Source: Belliella calami (lineage in GTDB: Bacteria; Bacteroidota; Bacteroidia; Cytophagales; Cyclobacteriaceae). Taken from it: a DNA stretch of 64,000 bases. Numbering within the stretch: position 1 is the stretch's first letter; each line of letters opens with the position of its first letter. Of this stretch, positions 47,503 through 56,117 are shown one piece after another. The position numbers were made by a program, and so were the translations under genes. The stretch is from NCBI RefSeq assembly GCF_022549695.1, contig NZ_JAKZGS010000004.1, positions 340,243 to 404,242 of the forward strand, in the 5' to 3' direction. The notes beneath the pieces are model-generated. The model saw nothing but the letters and a program-made list of their open reading frames with translations, did not search any database and was not told the DNA's origin.

Positions 47503-47670
47503 AATAATATTGTTATAAAAGTTTATATTTAAAATGTTACTATTCAAAAAATAAATAATGAGAACCTCTAAAAAACATTTTTTTAGAACATCTTTAATGG
47601 TAGAATTGTCTTATAATTTTAATGATTTTATATAGTTTTCATTTTAATTTTTTCTCATAGAAACAGTTTT

Positions 47671-48555
47671 TTAATTTATATTATATTTTCTTTTCACATC
47701 TTTTATAACTTCTTCCTCCGCTAAATCTACCCCCATTTGAGAACCGAAAATTTGGTATCCATATTTTCGAGAGTAGATTCTGTCAATAAGCATTTTTAAT
47801 GGAGTTTCTTTTAGATCTTGGTTTTGGACTGCAGTATATACAATTGGAAGATATTTTTCTTGCATATCAATATTGGCATGTTGAATAATTAACCACATGA
47901 CATGTTCAAATTTTTCACCAACAGTTGATCTTCCAATATATTTACCAAATTGATTATACAATGAGTCTATAATTGTTTGATTTTTAATATCTAGTGGAGT
48001 TTGAAGCTCCGGAATAAACTCATTTTTTCGATATTTTTGATCATGCTTGTCAAGCAAATACATTATTTCTACTAAATCTCTATCATACTTTTCACCCGAC
48101 AAGTATTCATCAATATTGAAGCTTTCTACTTTCAACTTTTCTTTATTATATATATGTTGAAACTTACTGTGCAAAGAATCAAATTCATGTTGGGTTAATT
48201 GAAAATGTTCAGGAGATTTAACAGCCATAATAAATACTGTAGCTGTTGATTTCAAGTCTTTTTCTTGTGCAAGGTTTAATTCCTTCATTATATTTTCTTT
48301 TGGTTCTCTCAATAAGGAAAAAGCAGTAGCAATATTGAAATGGTCTGCATATACAATGTTGGAACTATCTTTTTTGATGGATGCATAAGTTTGTTCTAAG
48401 ATGTAATTGGCTTTTCTAAACTTTTCATCAGAGACATCGCTCTTTTGCACAGGAAAATAATCTATTCGGGTATAGTAATCTTGTCCGTTGGTTGACAAAC
48501 AGATGATAAAAAACATGAAGAAAAGTAACCAAAATCTAAAAATTTTCAAAATCAT
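47671..48555 (-). CDS. DUF6624 secreted protein
   Basis: 294 aa, signal peptide to about 24 (..CLSTNGQ). C-terminal DUF6624 domain (about 195-285): 'GRSTVGEKFEHVMWLIIQHAN', 'LPIVYTAVQ', 'LIDRIYSRKYGYQIFGSQ'. Function of the family is unknown. It overlaps the 48536 gene by 20 bp, so the two are co-translated. Very AT-rich relative to housekeeping genes of the window. Confidence 0.75.
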   Translation of the reverse strand: MILKIFRFWLLFFMFFIICLSTNGQDYYTRIDYFPVQKSDVSDEKFRKANYILEQTYASIKKDSSNIVYADHFNIATAFSLLREPKENIMKELNLAQEKDLKSTATVFIMAVKSPEHFQLTQHEFDSLHSKFQHIYNKEKLKVESFNIDEYLSGEKYDRDLVEIMYLLDKHDQKYRKNEFIPELQTPLDIKNQTIIDSLYNQFGKYIGRSTVGEKFEHVMWLIIQHANIDMQEKYLPIVYTAVQNQDLKETPLKMLIDRIYSRKYGYQIFGSQMGVDLAEEEVIKDVKRKYNIN

Positions 48556-48928
48556 ATCTTCGAAGTTTTTCCTTTACTATTTCGCTGTATTTCTGGGACA
48601 GTCTCCAGTTTTTCTGTTTTTCGATAATAAAATTTAAAGTTTTAATGGACTCAACTTTATTTAGTCTCAATGCCGAATCTATCAGAGCTTCAACTTTCGC
48701 TGAATCTGATCCTATTTCAGCATAAGAAACCGAAAGTTGGATATGCTCATGATAACCTAAAGTATCCATAGCTTCAATTTTACGAATCTTTTCCTTTTCC
48801 CTTTCAGAGAACCAATCAGGTACGTCAACAAGATTTTTTTCTGATTTATCTTTTTCTATTTGGCAATAACTTTTTGAAATTATAAAAAAAGCAACCAAGA
48901 GTAAGCTTAAATATTTTAACTTTTTCAT
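48536..48928 (-). CDS. Small secreted protein paired with DUF6624
   Basis: 130 aa from the ATG at 48928, which starts the signal peptide (MKKLKYLSLLLVAF..SYCQ); an upstream frame to 48994 lacks signal features. Mature part is helical and charged ('WFSEREKEKIRKIEAMD', 'LIDSALRLNKVESI'), TPR-like in feel but too short to assign. Overlaps the DUF6624 gene by 20 bp. Unknown function. Confidence 0.65.
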   Translation of the reverse strand: MKKLKYLSLLLVAFFIISKSYCQIEKDKSEKNLVDVPDWFSEREKEKIRKIEAMDTLGYHEHIQLSVSYAEIGSDSAKVEALIDSALRLNKVESIKTLNFIIEKQKNWRLSQKYSEIVKEKLRRYDFENF

Positions 48929-49083
48929 AACTCTTTTTTTAAAAAGTGGAAAATAGGACATTATCAAAGTAATGATTTTAGTTATAAAAAACAACTATAA
49001 AATAAGGTTTATTTTCTGGAGATTGGTTTTCAACACAAGTGGCAGATCAATAAAGCTTGAAATTTTTGTAGATTTTGGGGTTT

Positions 49084-49116
49084 AACTTTTCCAAAGTTTT
49101 AAACTTTGGAAAAGTT
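49084..49116. repeat. Palindrome, third copy of the AACTTTTCCAAAGTT unit
   Basis: Perfect inverted repeat, arms 49084-49099 and 49101-49116, same sequence as the second hairpin of copy A (46943-46975) and as the half arm at 50393-50405. It lies immediately past the stop of the ATPase gene at 49119 on the minus strand and could end that transcript. Confidence 0.85.
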
Positions 49117-49118
49117 AC

Positions 49119-50252
49119 TTATTGAAATAGAAATTCTTCAAAATTGCTCTTACTGATCAATGAAGTCCGGTGTTCAGGGTAAGCTTGGAGAAAAGATGCT
49201 GGAAATCTTGCTTTTTGATCTTTCCATTTGAATTCATAAGCATCAAGTATTCCACCTTCTTCTTCAATATAATCTATTTCTGCTTTGTCATGGGTTCTCC
49301 AAAAGTAGGTGTTGACAAACTTACGATTGTAATGGTTGGATTTCATTCTCTCTGTGATGAGGAAGTTTTCCCATAGAGCTCCCTTATCCAAACGCATTTC
49401 AGGAATTGTAAAATTATTGATCAGGACATTTCTGATTCCATTATCGAAGAAATAGTACTTTTTGCCCTTTTTGATTTCATTCCGAAGGTTTCTATTGAAT
49501 GCAGGAAGTTTGAAGATAACAAAAGCTTTTTCCAATAAGTCAAGGTACTTTTCTACAGTGGCTGTATCAATGTTTCCAACCGTCTGGGCAAGTTCGTGAT
49601 AACTGACTTCACTTCCGATCTGAAATGCCAAAGCTTTGAGCAACTTATCTATATGGCTTGGTTTGCGAATATTGTCAATTTGCAAAATGTCTTTGTAGAG
49701 ATAGCTTTGGGCTATTTCTACCAATATTTCCTTTTCATTTCCAGGGTTGTTGACTACATCTGGATACGAGCCATAAATCAATCTGGTATCCAAAAGCCTC
49801 TTTGCTTCCAAAGGAGACGTGTTTTGGGCTATTTCAGAATAGCTCAAAGGAAAGAGTTGGAAAGTTTTCTTCCGTCCGGTAAGCGGTTCTGCTGTATTGT
49901 TTTGGAGATCAAATGCAGACGAACCTGTTGCGATTATTTGGATTTCAGTTTTGCTGTCGTATATCAATTTTAGCTTTTTACCAATATCTGGGATTTGTTG
50001 GGCCTCGTCGATTATGACCAACTTATTGTTAGGACCTATTAATTGAATCAGTTGGGTACTTGTCTTCGCATCGGTGAATGCCTCAAGAATGTCTGCTTCG
50101 TCGGCATTGAGCCATGCGGAAGGTTGGTTGATCTTTTTTGTCAATTCTTCCAACAAGGTGGTTTTGCCCACTTGACGGGCTCCAAGCAGCAGGATCACTT
50201 TTCCTTTGAAGCAATTATCTATGATTTTATTTAAAAGCTCTCTATTGACCAT
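49119..50252 (-). CDS. AAA ATPase with DUF4143
   Basis: 377 aa. Walker A GARQVGKT (24-31), Walker B 'LVIIDEAQ' (about 77-84), sensor 'IATGSSAFDL', then a winged-helix segment and C-terminal DUF4143 nuclease-like domain (about 205-370) with 'KAEIDYIEE' and 'AYEFKWKDQ', an E-x-K pattern of PD-(D/E)xK type. The family is common, mobile and of unclear role. Flanked on both sides by palindromic repeats and absent of operon partners. Confidence 0.88.
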   Translation of the reverse strand: MVNRELLNKIIDNCFKGKVILLLGARQVGKTTLLEELTKKINQPSAWLNADEADILEAFTDAKTSTQLIQLIGPNNKLVIIDEAQQIPDIGKKLKLIYDSKTEIQIIATGSSAFDLQNNTAEPLTGRKKTFQLFPLSYSEIAQNTSPLEAKRLLDTRLIYGSYPDVVNNPGNEKEILVEIAQSYLYKDILQIDNIRKPSHIDKLLKALAFQIGSEVSYHELAQTVGNIDTATVEKYLDLLEKAFVIFKLPAFNRNLRNEIKKGKKYYFFDNGIRNVLINNFTIPEMRLDKGALWENFLITERMKSNHYNRKFVNTYFWRTHDKAEIDYIEEEGGILDAYEFKWKDQKARFPASFLQAYPEHRTSLISKSNFEEFLFQ

Positions 50253-50580
50253 AAATACTAAAATTGACTCATAAATTTAGAAAAATAAATCATGTAATCT
50301 AAATTTTAAGCCTAATATTCAGATTATAATCGAAAAATTACGCCTAATTTTTCGATTACGTTCGAAAAATTAGGCGTGTTTACTGAGGGTTTAACTTTTC
50401 CAAAGTGCACGGCGGCAATTTTCCCCTAAATGACACTTTTTTCCTTCCTAGTGCCCCTTGTGGAAATCTTAGTGTTCCTTGTGGTTAAAATTGAAGTCAA
50501 TGTTTTATGAGATAATCACCAAAATCATACATATTTCAACTTAACCAAAACATTCAATATAAAATAACAGTACTATTTGT
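50253..50580. other. Intergenic region holding repeat copy B
   Basis: About 328 bp: repeat copy B (50311-50406), then about 170 bp leading to the interrupted lipoprotein gene. The last 38 bp before its ATG resemble the 38 bp before 47044. Confidence 0.7.
50311..50406. repeat. Palindromic repeat element, copy B (truncated)
   Basis: About 96 bp matching copy A at roughly 92 percent by eye. Hairpin arms of 15 bp (50341-50355 and 50362-50376) around TTACGT. The second hairpin is cut after its left arm at about 50406, where a GC-rich stretch (GCACGGCGG) begins, suggesting a break point. Confidence 0.87.
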
Positions 50581-51171
50581 ATGAAAAAAAGTATGTTAGT
50601 TATCTCAATTTTAGCACTATTTTCATCATGTGTAACCGTCAATTTGAATGGTTACAAGTTAACTGAAGAAGTGAAGCAATATGATTCCTTGTTATTGTTA
50701 TTTACAGATTCTGAAGAAACTTTTTTTTAATGGAATGAAGAAAACTATAACTACGTAATCAATGCCAGATTCAATAATTTGGATGAACAAAAAAATAGGG
50801 ATAGATTTTCATATCATATTCGGAGATATTTTGGAGAGACTAAAATTTTTAATGCGGATCAGATTTTTCCTTTTCACAGACCCGTTGAATATACTGATTT
50901 TATGGAAAACATAGAAAATATCAGCTTTGATGCAATTCTATTAATACATACAAAAGACAAAAGAGCAGAGCAGTTTGTAAGAGACGGAGATACTGAAATA
51001 AGACTAAATGCTGAATTTCACATGTTTTTGATAGATAAATACGATTACCAAAATGTATGGATTGCTGAATCAGATGCCATTGGAAGAGGTACAGATCAAT
51101 TTACAGAATTGTATGATCGTATATCTAAAGAACTTGCAAGTAAACTTAAAGAGAATGGTTTTATAAACTAA
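50581..51171 (+). pseudogene. Lipoprotein gene with in-frame TAA
   Basis: One continuous frame of 197 codons broken only by TAA at 50728-50730 (codon 50). Before it: lipoprotein signal MKKSMLVISI with lipobox FSSC (Cys17) and 'YDSLLLLFTDSEETFF'. After it, the same frame continues 'WNEENYNYVINARF' and a 130-residue domain with 'FDAILLIHTKDKRAEQF' and 'NVWIAESDA', ending in 'LASKLKENGFIN'. Because no frame change is needed, this is a nonsense mutation, a sequencing error, or read-through. No named family recognised. Confidence 0.75.
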
Positions 51172-51243
51172 ATAGTTGTCAATTCTAAATTTCCTCAGCC
51201 ATCTAACCAATCTTTTCATTGAGTAAAATTACTTTCTATTGAG

Positions 51244-51825
51244 TTATCTCTTAGATGGAAGTGTACCCGAAAAGGAGATGCCGATAGAATTGCCCGAGAA
51301 CGACTCACCTTGTTTATTTTTATAGGTCATAGGAGTATATGTCAAGGCTGCCCACTTGTATCCAAACTCAAATCGCGGTCCAGATGTGCTGGTGTAAGTG
51401 ACATCAGGGAAAAAGCCATCACCTCTTAGTTTTGGGTTCAAATGCGTTGTAATACCTACCCCAAGTCTGAAGTCATCATTTATTTTCCAAAACGGAGTCA
51501 AGTGGACTGGGAACCTCAAAAACATAATGTTTGCATCATCTGCTGCTGTGGGAGTCCACTTCAAACTTATTGCAGAGCGAACCATAAACTGTTTTAAATT
51601 GGCAAATTGAAGTTCTCCTCCAAGGCCAAGGTTGATACCCTGCCCAGCCCGCATCTTTTGATCACCACCATTGGTAAAGAATACTTGTAATATTTCATCA
51701 CCACCAAACTCGAAGCCCCCTTCGAAAAGCAATTTGACGCTAACTGCTTTCTCAGCCTCTTGTGAGAAAACAAGCGAATTAGTAAAAAAAAGACAGAAGC
51801 TCAAAGCAAGAATTATTTTTTTCAT
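51244..51825 (-). CDS. Outer-membrane beta-barrel-like protein
   Basis: 193 aa, signal peptide to about 21 (..LVFSQ), then alternating amphipathic strands ('GINLGLGGELQF', 'FRLGVGITTHLNP', 'PRFEFGYKWAALTYTPMTY') consistent with an 8-stranded outer-membrane barrel. No specific family or ligand recognised. Single gene. Confidence 0.75.
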   Translation of the reverse strand: MKKIILALSFCLFFTNSLVFSQEAEKAVSVKLLFEGGFEFGGDEILQVFFTNGGDQKMRAGQGINLGLGGELQFANLKQFMVRSAISLKWTPTAADDANIMFLRFPVHLTPFWKINDDFRLGVGITTHLNPKLRGDGFFPDVTYTSTSGPRFEFGYKWAALTYTPMTYKNKQGESFSGNSIGISFSGTLPSKR

Positions 51826-52051
51826 ATGATTTTTTTAAGGTTATTAAAACTTGAAGAATACACTTGATTTTAGGAAAGGGGTGCGTTAATTTTTTATGGC
51901 AGGAAGTTTTTGATGAGTAAACAAAAAGGGCTGTTGCTGTGCTATTTATGGCAATAAATAAAGAGGTTCTATTTGAGGACTAGAATGTTTCAGTGATCAA
52001 GCAAAAGGATTTATTTGACCTATTTAGGTAGACCTTTTTTATAGACAATCT

Positions 52052-52447
52052 TTATTTTCCAGAAGACCCTATCAATTTTTTCCCTTCTTCTTCGGATATT
52101 TGATTACAGTAAAACTTCCCTTTTCCAAAGGCTTTTGTTTTTGTAGTGAGGGTAATATAATAAGTTTGGCCTGAATCAATTTTTAGTGAGAGAACTGTTT
52201 CAGGGTCTGGCTTAATTTTTCCTCTGTATTGGGTATGGATTTCGTAGAATCCTGGATCGATTTGGTGAGTAGAATACTTTCCTTCGCCCAACTTGCTTAT
52301 TAATTTTTGATTGAAATAGGTGTAGTAAGGGACAAAATCATCAAGTCCATCAGGTCTTAGCAAATAAACCGTGGCTTTTTCACTTTGAGCCTGAATTTGA
52401 AATTGGACTGCAAAAAGAAGTGCAAATAGGCAAAGGGTTTTTTTCAT
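52052..52447 (-). CDS. DUF2846-like secreted protein
   Basis: 131 aa, signal peptide to about 20 (..QFQIQAQ). The body matches the DUF2846 pattern: 'ATVYLLRP', 'KLISKLGEGKYS', 'PGFYEIHTQ', 'LSLKIDSGQTYYI'. Such proteins are small periplasmic or lipoprotein beta-sandwiches of unknown role. Single gene. Confidence 0.75.
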   Translation of the reverse strand: MKKTLCLFALLFAVQFQIQAQSEKATVYLLRPDGLDDFVPYYTYFNQKLISKLGEGKYSTHQIDPGFYEIHTQYRGKIKPDPETVLSLKIDSGQTYYITLTTKTKAFGKGKFYCNQISEEEGKKLIGSSGK

Positions 52448-52768
52448 ATAGGAAGAATAATCTCTTGAAAATTAGATAGAAATTAAATCATTGTCAATAG
52501 GCATTTTGTAAATTTATTTCTAAAGAAAAAATATTTTAATTAATTCTAAATCAATAGTTTTACTCTTAATTTTTAACAGAAATTGAAAAGTAGAAGTTTT
52601 AATATGAAAGAATAAACCTAACCAGAATTAAAGTAAAAAGTGAAAAGCAAAAAATGTAATTTCTTTACTATAATACTTTATGATTTCAATCAAAGCGTAG
52701 ATCATGCTGTACCTATTACCATCAATCTAGTTCTGTTATTTTCAAAAATTAATTCAAAAAATTCTCTC
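52448..52768. other. Intergenic region before acr3
   Basis: About 321 bp, very AT-rich, no supported gene, terminator or repeat. A GTG-started frame from 52640 overlaps the acr3 3' end and is judged spurious. Confidence 0.5.
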
Positions 52769-53800
52769 CTAATACTTCCACTTATTCGCCAAACTCACCA
52801 AGTGAAGCATCACTGGCACTTCTACCAATACACCAACCACCGTCACTAAAGCTGCAGGACTATCCAAGCCAAACAAAGCAATGGCCACAGCTACTGCCAA
52901 TTCAAAGAAATTACTGGCTCCGATCATGGATGCTGGTGCGCAGACAGCATGTCGAAGTTTCAATTTTCTTCCTCCAAACCAAGCCAAGAAGAAGATAAAA
53001 TAAGTCTGAATGATCAATGGAACTGCAATCAGCAAGATGATCAATGGATTGTTCAGAATATTTGGTCCCTGGAAGGCGAATAATAGCACCAAAGTAAGCA
53101 ATAAGGCGAAAATACTGACAGGCTTGAATTTTGGCAAAAATTCATTTTTAAACCATGTTTCACCTTTGCTTCTGATCATTATTTTGCTTGTAATTACTCC
53201 TGCCACCAATGGCACAACCACAAAAATCAATACGGATGCAACCAGTGTACCATATGGAACTGTCACATTTGTGATTCCCAATAAGAAACCAACCAAAGGA
53301 ACAAAGGCTACTAGGATGATCAAGTCATTGACAGAAACCTGAACCAAGGTGTAATTGGGATCTCCATCTGTCAAATAAGACCACACAAAAACCATCGCTG
53401 TACAAGGCGCCACACCCAATAGGATAGCACCTGCTATATATTCTCCAGCAAGCTCAGGATCAATATAAGCTGAGTACAACTTGTCAAAGAATATCCAAGC
53501 AAAAAATGCCATGGTAAATGGTTTGATCAGCCAATTGATCACCAAAGTCAGGATCAATCCTTTTGGAGCTTTTCCTACTCCTTTGATACTACTAAAATCA
53601 ATCTGTAACATCATCGGATAGATCATCAACCAGATCAATATCGCTATTGGAATATTGACATTGTAGATCTCCATATCCGACAAAAAGGTGATATCCTCAC
53701 CTGCTAAATGTCCAATCAGAATACCTGCAACGATACAAAGCCCAACCCAGACCGTAAGATACTTTTCAAAAAAACCGATTTCTTTTTTATTTGTTGACAT
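52769..53800 (-). CDS. acr3: Acr3-family arsenite efflux permease
   Basis: 343 aa, about ten membrane helices. Acr3 signature with conserved Cys133 in 'GVAPCTAMVFVWSYL', plus 'NDLIILVAFVPL' and the C-terminal 'ASNFFELAVAVAIALFG'. Exports As(III), driven by the proton motive force. Last gene of the arsR-DUF6428-arsenate reductase-acr3 set, 210 bp after the reductase. The gap carries degenerate repeats and a TTCACGAA/TTCGTGAA inverted repeat that may be a second operator. Confidence 0.96.
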   Translation of the reverse strand: MSTNKKEIGFFEKYLTVWVGLCIVAGILIGHLAGEDITFLSDMEIYNVNIPIAILIWLMIYPMMLQIDFSSIKGVGKAPKGLILTLVINWLIKPFTMAFFAWIFFDKLYSAYIDPELAGEYIAGAILLGVAPCTAMVFVWSYLTDGDPNYTLVQVSVNDLIILVAFVPLVGFLLGITNVTVPYGTLVASVLIFVVVPLVAGVITSKIMIRSKGETWFKNEFLPKFKPVSIFALLLTLVLLFAFQGPNILNNPLIILLIAVPLIIQTYFIFFLAWFGGRKLKLRHAVCAPASMIGASNFFELAVAVAIALFGLDSPAALVTVVGVLVEVPVMLHLVSLANKWKY

Positions 53801-53894
53801 TTTTATTAATCATTAATTGAATAAGGATGTATTAGAAATAGAATAAAATTAATTGAGAAATATTTTTGAAATAAAGTGGAAATAGGGTTTTCAC

Positions 53895-53999
53895 CATATT
53901 TCAATTTTATTTCGCCGAAGGCATATTTCAATTTATTTCACGAACCTATCTACCGAATGGCAGAGAATATTTCGTGAAGCATATTTCTATTTTATTTCA
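53895..53999. repeat. Three degenerate direct repeats ahead of acr3
   Basis: Units 'CATATTTCAATTTTATTTC'-like at 53895, 53922 and 53980 (about 19 bp, one or two differences). Located 95-200 bp upstream of the acr3 start on the minus strand. Confidence 0.6.
53936..53978 (-). promoter_or_regulatory. Candidate ArsR operator ahead of acr3
   Basis: Inverted repeat TTCACGAA (53937-53944) and TTCGTGAA (53971-53978), 26 nt apart. The same octamer occurs in TTTCGTGAAA at 55884-55893, 48 bp upstream of arsR. Shared placement suggests ArsR sites, but this is inference. Confidence 0.35.
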
Positions 54000-54010
54000 T
54001 AAGATTTATT

Positions 54011-54622
54011 TCATTTTTTAATTTTAGAAAACACAAATAACATCTCCGAAGCAATCTGAAGTGATCTTTCATCATATTTTTCAGTTTCTTGATCTGTGTC
54101 GTCAAATGCTTTTGGGTCTTCATACCTGACGGGGATCCGGGCTTCAGCACCTGGGATATACGGACAGTTTTCATCTGCATGGGAACAGGTCATGATTGCT
54201 GCAAAGGCACTAGGGGCATTGGCTACATCATCATATACTTTGCTGAATGCCACTATTGGTTCTTCGTCATCTGAGTATAAGACAAAATACTTTGGGTTGT
54301 CTTCACCTTCTTTGCTGACTTTGAAACCAAATCTTTTGACAGAAGCAACCGCCCTTTCGTTGAAAGCAGTTACTTCTACGCCACCTGAGTAAGAGCTAAT
54401 GTCAATTCCGTGGTATGTAGCTGCGACTTTTCCCCAGATTTGGGAAAACTGACTTCTTCTGGAATTGTGCGTGCAGATATAATTCAGGTTGATTTCCTGA
54501 TCTTGATCGATTTTCTTTTGGATGTAATCAATCAGAACTTGAAGGACAGCTTTTCGCTCTTCAGTTATCGGCAGCGTCTGCGCCTGCTCGATTTGGGATT
54601 GGAGGATGGGGTATAGGTTCAT
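54011..54622 (-). CDS. arsC: LMW-PTP-type arsenate reductase
   Basis: 203 aa cytosolic enzyme of the low-molecular-weight tyrosine phosphatase fold. P-loop C-x5-R-S at Cys50-Arg56-Ser57 ('ICTHNSRRSQ'), C-terminal acid loop 'RYEDPKAFDD', and extra Cys residues in 'MTCSHADENCP' that could relay the disulfide. Reduces arsenate to arsenite for Acr3. Longer than classical ArsC (about 130 aa) by an N-terminal helix of about 45 residues, as usual for the Bacteroidota version. Phosphatase activity cannot be excluded; the operon favours arsenate. Confidence 0.88.
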   Translation of the reverse strand: MNLYPILQSQIEQAQTLPITEERKAVLQVLIDYIQKKIDQDQEINLNYICTHNSRRSQFSQIWGKVAATYHGIDISSYSGGVEVTAFNERAVASVKRFGFKVSKEGEDNPKYFVLYSDDEEPIVAFSKVYDDVANAPSAFAAIMTCSHADENCPYIPGAEARIPVRYEDPKAFDDTDQETEKYDERSLQIASEMLFVFSKIKK

Positions 54623-54640
54623 GGTGTACTGATATAAACT

Positions 54641-54781
54641 TTGGGGTTTCCAAAACCCCGAAGGTTTTTAGTTAAAAGTGTGGTTATACATTCAAACCTT
54701 CGAGGTCTTTGTGTTTTGAAGCTTTTTAAATAGTATTTCGGTTTCTTTAAACCTTCGAGGTCTTTAAGACCTCAAAGGTTT
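54641..54781. repeat. Palindromic repeats between DUF6428 and arsC genes
   Basis: Three related parts: GGGGTTT/AAACCCC hairpin at 54643-54659; a lone arm AAACCTTCGAGGTCTT at 54695-54710; and a full palindrome with arms 54749-54764 and 54766-54781 (one mismatch) built from the same arm. It fills almost the whole gap inside the ars operon and resembles REP elements; the hairpins could tune downstream expression. Confidence 0.8.
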
Positions 54782-54782
54782 C

Positions 54783-55325
54783 TTAACAACATCCCGATCC
54801 AGGTTCGCAGCTATTCGCTGTCTGAAGAGATGCTAGGGAAACTCTTATTTTTGGTTTTTCAGAGACTGGTCCGCAGCAAGCAGCAGCTTTTTCCTCAGGA
54901 GTAGTTGCGCGGTCTTTGGCTTTGCAGGTCGTCTGGTCAGGTGTCAGTTGCACGATCAAAGCATTGCCGGTGTCTTTGATATTGTGAACTGGTAGCACTG
55001 CGGTTGGAAATAGCGAGTTGCCATACTCAAATTTAATTTCAGTGTCAGGATAGGTCTCTCTTACTTTGTTCACTACTTCAAAGATTTTCAATGCCTTTGT
55101 GCTGTCGACAGCATGGTCAGGTTCTGGGATTTCATTTTCCCAAAGCTGAATGTGTACTTCAGACCATTGATTCCGGATACCACCACAGTCTACAGTATCA
55201 TAATTGACATTTTTGATCTCGGTGATATGGTAATCAGTTCTCACATATTGACCTGATTGATATTCGAAGAAAAGTGCCTTTTCAGGGTTTTCTTGTAGGA
55301 TCTGTATAAATTCTTTAGTTTTCAT
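54783..55325 (-). CDS. DUF6428 protein of arsenic operon
   Basis: 180 aa from the ATG at 55325 (the frame runs 23 codons further upstream without a good start). Globular alpha/beta part (1-130) with 'DCGG', then a Cys-rich tail: 'ACCGPV' and C-terminal 'SCEPGSGCC'. DUF6428 genes are found with arsR and arsenate reductase in Bacteroidota. The thiol tail suggests As(III) binding or hand-over to the pump (inference). Second gene of the ars set. Confidence 0.82.
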   Translation of the reverse strand: MKTKEFIQILQENPEKALFFEYQSGQYVRTDYHITEIKNVNYDTVDCGGIRNQWSEVHIQLWENEIPEPDHAVDSTKALKIFEVVNKVRETYPDTEIKFEYGNSLFPTAVLPVHNIKDTGNALIVQLTPDQTTCKAKDRATTPEEKAAACCGPVSEKPKIRVSLASLQTANSCEPGSGCC

Positions 55326-55506
55326 TTTTTTAGATTTTAGATATGAGACGCAAGACATAAGACTTTTAAATTTAAAGCGCTGTCTTTGGCTCACGATATA
55401 TTTTAAATGAACTTGATAAATTTATTTTAAACTGTGATTTGACGGGATACTTGAAACTACAACTAACCTAGTCTTGAATCTTGCATCTAATTTCTTGTAT
55501 CTTAAT

Positions 55507-55836
55507 CTAGCAGCATCCAGAGATCTTAGGAAAGCCATCAAATAGTCCTTGAAACAAATTCTGTACTTCTGTCCATCGGATCGGGTCGATGCAGTAGCAT
55601 ACTGATACACCTTCGATGCTTCCCTTGATCAGGCCGGTTTCTTTTAGCTCGCGTAGGTGTTGTGAGATGGTTGCTTGGGCTAGTCCAAGTTCTTGAACCA
55701 AATCTCCATTGATGCAGGTGTCAGATTGAATCAAATATTCGAGAATGGCAATTCGTGCCGGATGTGCAAAGACTTTAGCTATTTTGGCCAATTCGTTTTG
55801 GTAGTCGGTGAAGAGATCTGTTTTGGTAACACCCAT
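55507..55836 (-). CDS. arsR: ArsR-family arsenic-responsive repressor
   Basis: 109 aa winged-helix repressor: recognition region 'LGLAQATISQHLRELKETGLI' (about 50-70) and wing 'GSIEGVSVCYCID'. Cys residues at 'DTC', 'VCYC' and the C-terminal 'SGCC' offer thiolate ligands for As(III), although the classic ELCVCDL box is not present. First gene of the set arsR-DUF6428-arsC-acr3, all on the minus strand; likely represses it and lets go when arsenite binds. Confidence 0.92.
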   Translation of the reverse strand: MGVTKTDLFTDYQNELAKIAKVFAHPARIAILEYLIQSDTCINGDLVQELGLAQATISQHLRELKETGLIKGSIEGVSVCYCIDPIRWTEVQNLFQGLFDGFPKISGCC

Positions 55837-56117
55837 TTTAGAAAGGAGGAATTAAGAAGGTGGAAGGATGAGTTGAAACACACTTTCGTGAAATATAATG
55901 CTTGAAATATTGTAGAAATAAAGTTGATATAGAAATGGTTACGCATTGCTTTTCTATTTATAAGCCAAGGTTTAATCCTAGCATTTTTCAAATGTAAATC
56001 AACTAAATTTCTTTGAAAGCCTATTTCAAATTCACTTGTTATTACATTGCAATATTACGATAGAAAGTTGTATGATCAAATAAATTTGTATTGTATTTTA
56101 GATTGTGTTAGAAAAAG

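Noticed and set aside
52640..52849. 69-codon plus-strand ORF
   Set aside because: GTG start, overlaps the acr3 3' end in antisense, no recognisable sequence.
55338..55505. CRISPR-like or tandem repeats in the arsR-DUF6428 gap
   Set aside because: Only degenerate AAGAT/ATCTT low-complexity words, no regular unit or spacers.
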